NCBI GenBank assembly: GCA_045540635.1
Contig: JAZQHO010000229.1
Span: forward strand, 1-7,819
Direction of reading: 5' to 3'
From: Limiplasma sp045540635
GTDB taxonomy: Bacteria; Bacillota; Clostridia; Christensenellales; Aristaeellaceae
Length of the DNA stretch: 7,819 nt
Of the stretch, positions 5,855 to 7,819 are shown piece by piece. Below the pieces are notes generated by a model. The model was not told the origin of the DNA. It worked only from the letters and a program-made list of their open reading frames with translations, and ran no database searches. The translations under genes and the position numbers were made by a program. How positions within the stretch are numbered: the first letter of the stretch is position 1; each line of letters starts with the position of its first letter.

Positions 5855-5890
5855 GGGCGAAAATTCGGTTACGAAGGAAGTGTGGTACAA

Positions 5891-6601
5891 ATGGCATTGT
5901 ATACCGGCCCTGTGCGCACCCTCTCGCTCATTGAGGGGGCAAAGCAGGCACGGGGGCTGTGCGTGATCATCGATGTGTTCCGGGCATTTTCGATGGAGTG
6001 CTGCCTGTACGATCTGGGGGCGGCGCTGGTGCGCCCGGTGGGCAGCGTGGAGGAGACCCTCAGCCTGCATGCCCGGCTGCCGGGCAGTCTGCTCATCGGC
6101 GAGCGGGGCGGCGCAAGGATCGAGGGCTTCCACTTCGGCAATTCCCCTTCTGCCGTGAGCCGTGAGGCGGTCGCAGGCCGCACCATCCTGCACACCACCA
6201 GCGCAGGCACCCAGGGCGTGGTCAATGCGGCGGGGGCGGAGGAGATCATCACCGGCAGTCTGGTGAATGCAGCCGCCATCGCCGCCTACATCGCACAGCG
6301 GCAGCCTGCGGAGGTATCGCTGGTGTGCATGGGCAAAGCGGGCATCGCTCCGGCGGCGGAGGACGAGTTGTGCGCCGCCTACATCGAAAGCCTGCTCCGG
6401 GGCAAGCCCATGGGGGATATCGCACACCGGGCGGCGCAGCTTAAACATGGCGGCGGGGCGCATTTCTTCGACCCCATGCAGCAGCACATCTATCCCGAGG
6501 CGGATTTCCACTTCTGCATCCGCAATGATGTATACCCCTTTGTTTTGCGGGTGGAGAAGGATGCTCTGGGCTATTATTCCAAGCTCATCCCGGTGGGCTG
6601 A
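5891..6601 (+). CDS. ComB-family protein (2-phosphosulfolactate phosphatase-like)
   Basis: 236-residue protein of the ComB (2-ph_phosp) family, whose founding member removes phosphate from 2-phosphosulfolactate using Mg2+ in coenzyme M synthesis. Family landmarks: VIIDVFRAFS (25-34), GERGGARIEGFHFGNSP (70-86), HTTSAGTQG (101-109), ITGSLVNA (120-127), and an acidic E157-D158 after the VCMGKAG segment. It departs from archaeal-type ComB, which has DVLRAT and TTTNGT at the first and third sites, so it belongs to a separate Firmicute branch whose substrate I cannot name. A GTG at 5882 is in frame, but AAGGA (5874-5878) would be only three bases from it; the ATG at 5891 has 12 bases and is preferred. 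No comA or other coenzyme M gene is nearby. The gene ends 13 bases before mnmM, whose ribosome site overlaps its stop codon. Confidence 0.82.
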   Translation: MALYTGPVRTLSLIEGAKQARGLCVIIDVFRAFSMECCLYDLGAALVRPVGSVEETLSLHARLPGSLLIGERGGARIEGFHFGNSPSAVSREAVAGRTILHTTSAGTQGVVNAAGAEEIITGSLVNAAAIAAYIAQRQPAEVSLVCMGKAGIAPAAEDELCAAYIESLLRGKPMGDIAHRAAQLKHGGGAHFFDPMQQHIYPEADFHFCIRNDVYPFVLRVEKDALGYYSKLIPVG

Positions 6602-6614
6602 GGGGGTTTTTGCA

Positions 6615-7184
6615 ATGGCGAATGATTTTCGTTCCGCCCGCTTCTGGGCGCAGGAGATGATCGGCGCAGCGCTGTTTGAGGGCGCAGTGGCGGTGGATGC
6701 CACCATGGGCAACGGACACGATACGCTGTGGCTGTGCCGTCAGGTGGGGGAAAGCGGGCGTGTGTATGCCTTTGATGTGCAGCCGCAAGCGGTGGAAAAC
6801 ACGGCAGCCGGGCTGGAGGCGGCAGGCATGCGGCAGCGTGCGGAGCTGTTCTGCGTGGGGCACCAGCACATGGCGAGCCATGTGGACAGGCCTGCGGATG
6901 TGATCATGTTCAATCTGGGCTGGCTGCCGGGTGCGGAGCATGGCGTGACCACCCTGACCCAGACCACCCTGCAGGCGGCGGAGGCGGCGCTGAGCCTGTT
7001 GAAGAAGGACGGCCTGCTGACCATCTGTATCTATCCGGGCCACGAGGAGGGCATGCGGGAGCTGGAGGCGCTGCTGAGCTGGGCTGCGCAGCTGGATCCC
7101 AAAAAGTACGATGCACTGCTGAAAACCTATCTGAACCAGCCCAACCACCCGCCCAGACTGCTGGCGGTGCGGCGGGTGAAGTGA
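6615..7184 (+). CDS. mnmM: tRNA (mnm5s2U34) biosynthesis methyltransferase MnmM (YtqB family)
   Basis: 189-residue SAM-dependent class I methyltransferase of the family once labelled rRNA methylase/YtqB. In Gram-positive bacteria MnmM makes the final methyl transfer giving 5-methylaminomethyl-(2-thio)uridine at the wobble position of tRNAs. The signature DATMGNGHDT (28-37) is the SAM-binding loop, followed by VYAFDVQ (50-56), MFNLGWLPG (98-106), IYPGHEEG (139-146) and NQPNHPP (174-180), all typical of YtqB. Length is normal. In-frame codons continue far upstream inside the previous gene, but GAGGGGG (6600-6606) eight bases before the ATG at 6615 marks the start. That ribosome site overlaps the stop codon of the ComB-like gene, indicating translational coupling. 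The protein is cytoplasmic. The function is transferred from the characterised family. Confidence 0.88.
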   Translation: MANDFRSARFWAQEMIGAALFEGAVAVDATMGNGHDTLWLCRQVGESGRVYAFDVQPQAVENTAAGLEAAGMRQRAELFCVGHQHMASHVDRPADVIMFNLGWLPGAEHGVTTLTQTTLQAAEAALSLLKKDGLLTICIYPGHEEGMRELEALLSWAAQLDPKKYDALLKTYLNQPNHPPRLLAVRRVK

Positions 7185-7230
7185 TGGGGATGGATAAACC
7201 GGCATTGTTCAAACACGAGAGGCAGGAAAA

Positions 7231-7686
7231 ATGGGAACGGTTGAAATTCGAAAAGTGGATCAGGGCACGCCTTTGGCAGAGGACTTGCTGAACTTTGTAA
7301 AGAACTTTTCTTGGGTGGATGTAAAAGAGCATACGGTGAGAGTGCTTGAAAACTGGGAATTTGAAGAATGGGAAACGCCATTTGCAGCAATGGTGAACGG
7401 GCAGGTCGTCGGAATGGCGACCCTTATGAGAGATGACTATTACCCGTTGCCGGAGATCTTTCCCTGGATATCCACATTGTTTGTAAGTGAAGAATACCGC
7501 GGCAACAGGATCAGCGGAAAACTGATCGATTTTGCCAATCAATATGCCGGGAGCATCGGCTTTGCAAGAACCTATATCCCGACAGAATACACCGGTTTGT
7601 ATGAAAAATTCGGCTATCGCTATGTAAAGGACATCGTAAACTACGGAAATGGAATCGACCGTTTGTATGTCAAAGAACTAAAATAA
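7231..7686 (+). CDS. GNAT-family N-acetyltransferase
   Basis: 151-residue single-domain acetyltransferase that would move an acetyl group from acetyl-CoA to an unknown amine. The central strand and acetyl-CoA loop are ISTLFVSEEYRGNRISGKLI (80-99), where RGNRISG replaces the usual R-G-x-G-x-G/A loop. IPTEYTGLYEKFGYRYV (116-132) is the C-terminal motif B with the typical LYEKFGY turn. AGAGG (7218-7222) stands eight bases before the ATG. The gene is 46 bases after mnmM with no promoter or terminator visible between, so it may be read through from that unit. Its base composition is distinct: 26 G+C in the 60 bases 7321-7380, against 41 in 6961-7020 of mnmM, suggesting recent acquisition. Substrate cannot be predicted. 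Confidence 0.88.
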   Translation: MGTVEIRKVDQGTPLAEDLLNFVKNFSWVDVKEHTVRVLENWEFEEWETPFAAMVNGQVVGMATLMRDDYYPLPEIFPWISTLFVSEEYRGNRISGKLIDFANQYAGSIGFARTYIPTEYTGLYEKFGYRYVKDIVNYGNGIDRLYVKELK

Positions 7687-7692
7687 ACGGTT

Positions 7693-7723
7693 CGCCGGCG
7701 CAGTGCCATGCAGCGCTCCGGCG
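7693..7723 (+). terminator. Possible terminator after the acetyltransferase gene
   Basis: CGCCGG (7693-7698) pairs with CCGGCG (7718-7723), and CGC (7699-7701) can continue with GCG (7713-7715) across a CT bulge. The sequence after it, CATTGCATTTG, is T-rich but has no solid T-run. It begins seven bases after the stop codon, which supports a terminator role, though the fit is imperfect. Confidence 0.45.
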
Positions 7724-7751
7724 CATTGCATTTGTATACCCGTATAAGCAA

Positions 7752-7776
7752 ACGAGCATCCGCGACGGATGCTCGT
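7752..7776. repeat. Perfect 11-base-pair hairpin near the window end
   Basis: ACGAGCATCCG (7752-7762) pairs perfectly with 7766-7776 around a three-base CGA loop. On the plus strand no T-run follows. On the minus strand the stem is followed by TTTGCTTAT, so it could weakly terminate a convergent gene entering from the right. No coding region is supportable in 7687-7819. Confidence 0.5.
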
Positions 7777-7819
7777 CAGACTGTTGCAAAGCCCAGAGGT
7801 ATCGGAGGGCCGCAGCCCT

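Noticed and set aside
5303..6712. Minus-strand open frame of 469 codons opposite the regulator and ComB-like genes
   Set aside because: It spans two genes, a terminator and a promoter on the plus strand and has no recognisable domain; a shadow of GC-rich coding sequence.
6910..7542. Minus-strand open frame of 210 codons across mnmM and the acetyltransferase gene
   Set aside because: Overlaps two well-supported genes, with no ribosome site and no family resemblance.
7726..7748. Promoter TTGCAT ... TATAAG near the right end
   Set aside because: The spacer is only 11 bases, too short for sigma-A recognition, and no gene follows within the window.

Overview
The window looks like chromosome from a low-oxygen gut Firmicute of the Oscillospirales, most likely Faecalibacterium or a close relative. 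This rests on GC-rich coding sequence (a counted 60-base stretch of the methyltransferase gene has 41 G+C), strong AGGAGG-type ribosome sites, vegetative sigma-A-like promoters with 17-base spacers, and a Gram-positive gene set (MalR-like LacI regulator, Xpt, MnmM/YtqB, a short DtxR/MntR regulator). No marker gene is present, so the genus is an inference.

Left part (about 1-3020): a maltodextrin module. A LacI/GalR-family repressor gene is followed 31 bases later by a cytoplasmic GH13 neopullulanase/cyclomaltodextrinase-type enzyme. One strong promoter precedes the pair, and a CAAACGTTTG operator lies just downstream of its -10 box, which suggests autoregulation. A strong intrinsic terminator closes the unit. 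No sugar transporter lies in the window.

Middle (about 3020-5345): a stand-alone xanthine phosphoribosyltransferase gene (xpt) has its own promoter and a leader too short for a purine riboswitch. It converges on a CapA-family secreted protein or lipoprotein, and the two share one bidirectional terminator. Divergent from capA is a small exported FMN-binding-domain protein with an SGAT flavinylation-like motif. The terminator of that gene is folded into its own last codons.

Right part (about 5345-7819): a short DtxR/MntR-type metalloregulator whose predicted metal ligands combine MntR-like and DtxR-like residues. Next comes a pair of hairpins, then a tight two-gene unit: a divergent ComB-family protein and the tRNA wobble-uridine methyltransferase MnmM. 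An AT-richer GNAT acetyltransferase gene follows and may have been acquired horizontally. The last 130 bases hold two hairpins and no gene.

I see no CRISPR array, rRNA, tRNA, complete insertion sequence or obvious new defence system. The points most worth checking are the ComB-like protein coupled to mnmM, the secreted flavoprotein candidate beside capA, and the mixed metal site of the DtxR-family regulator.
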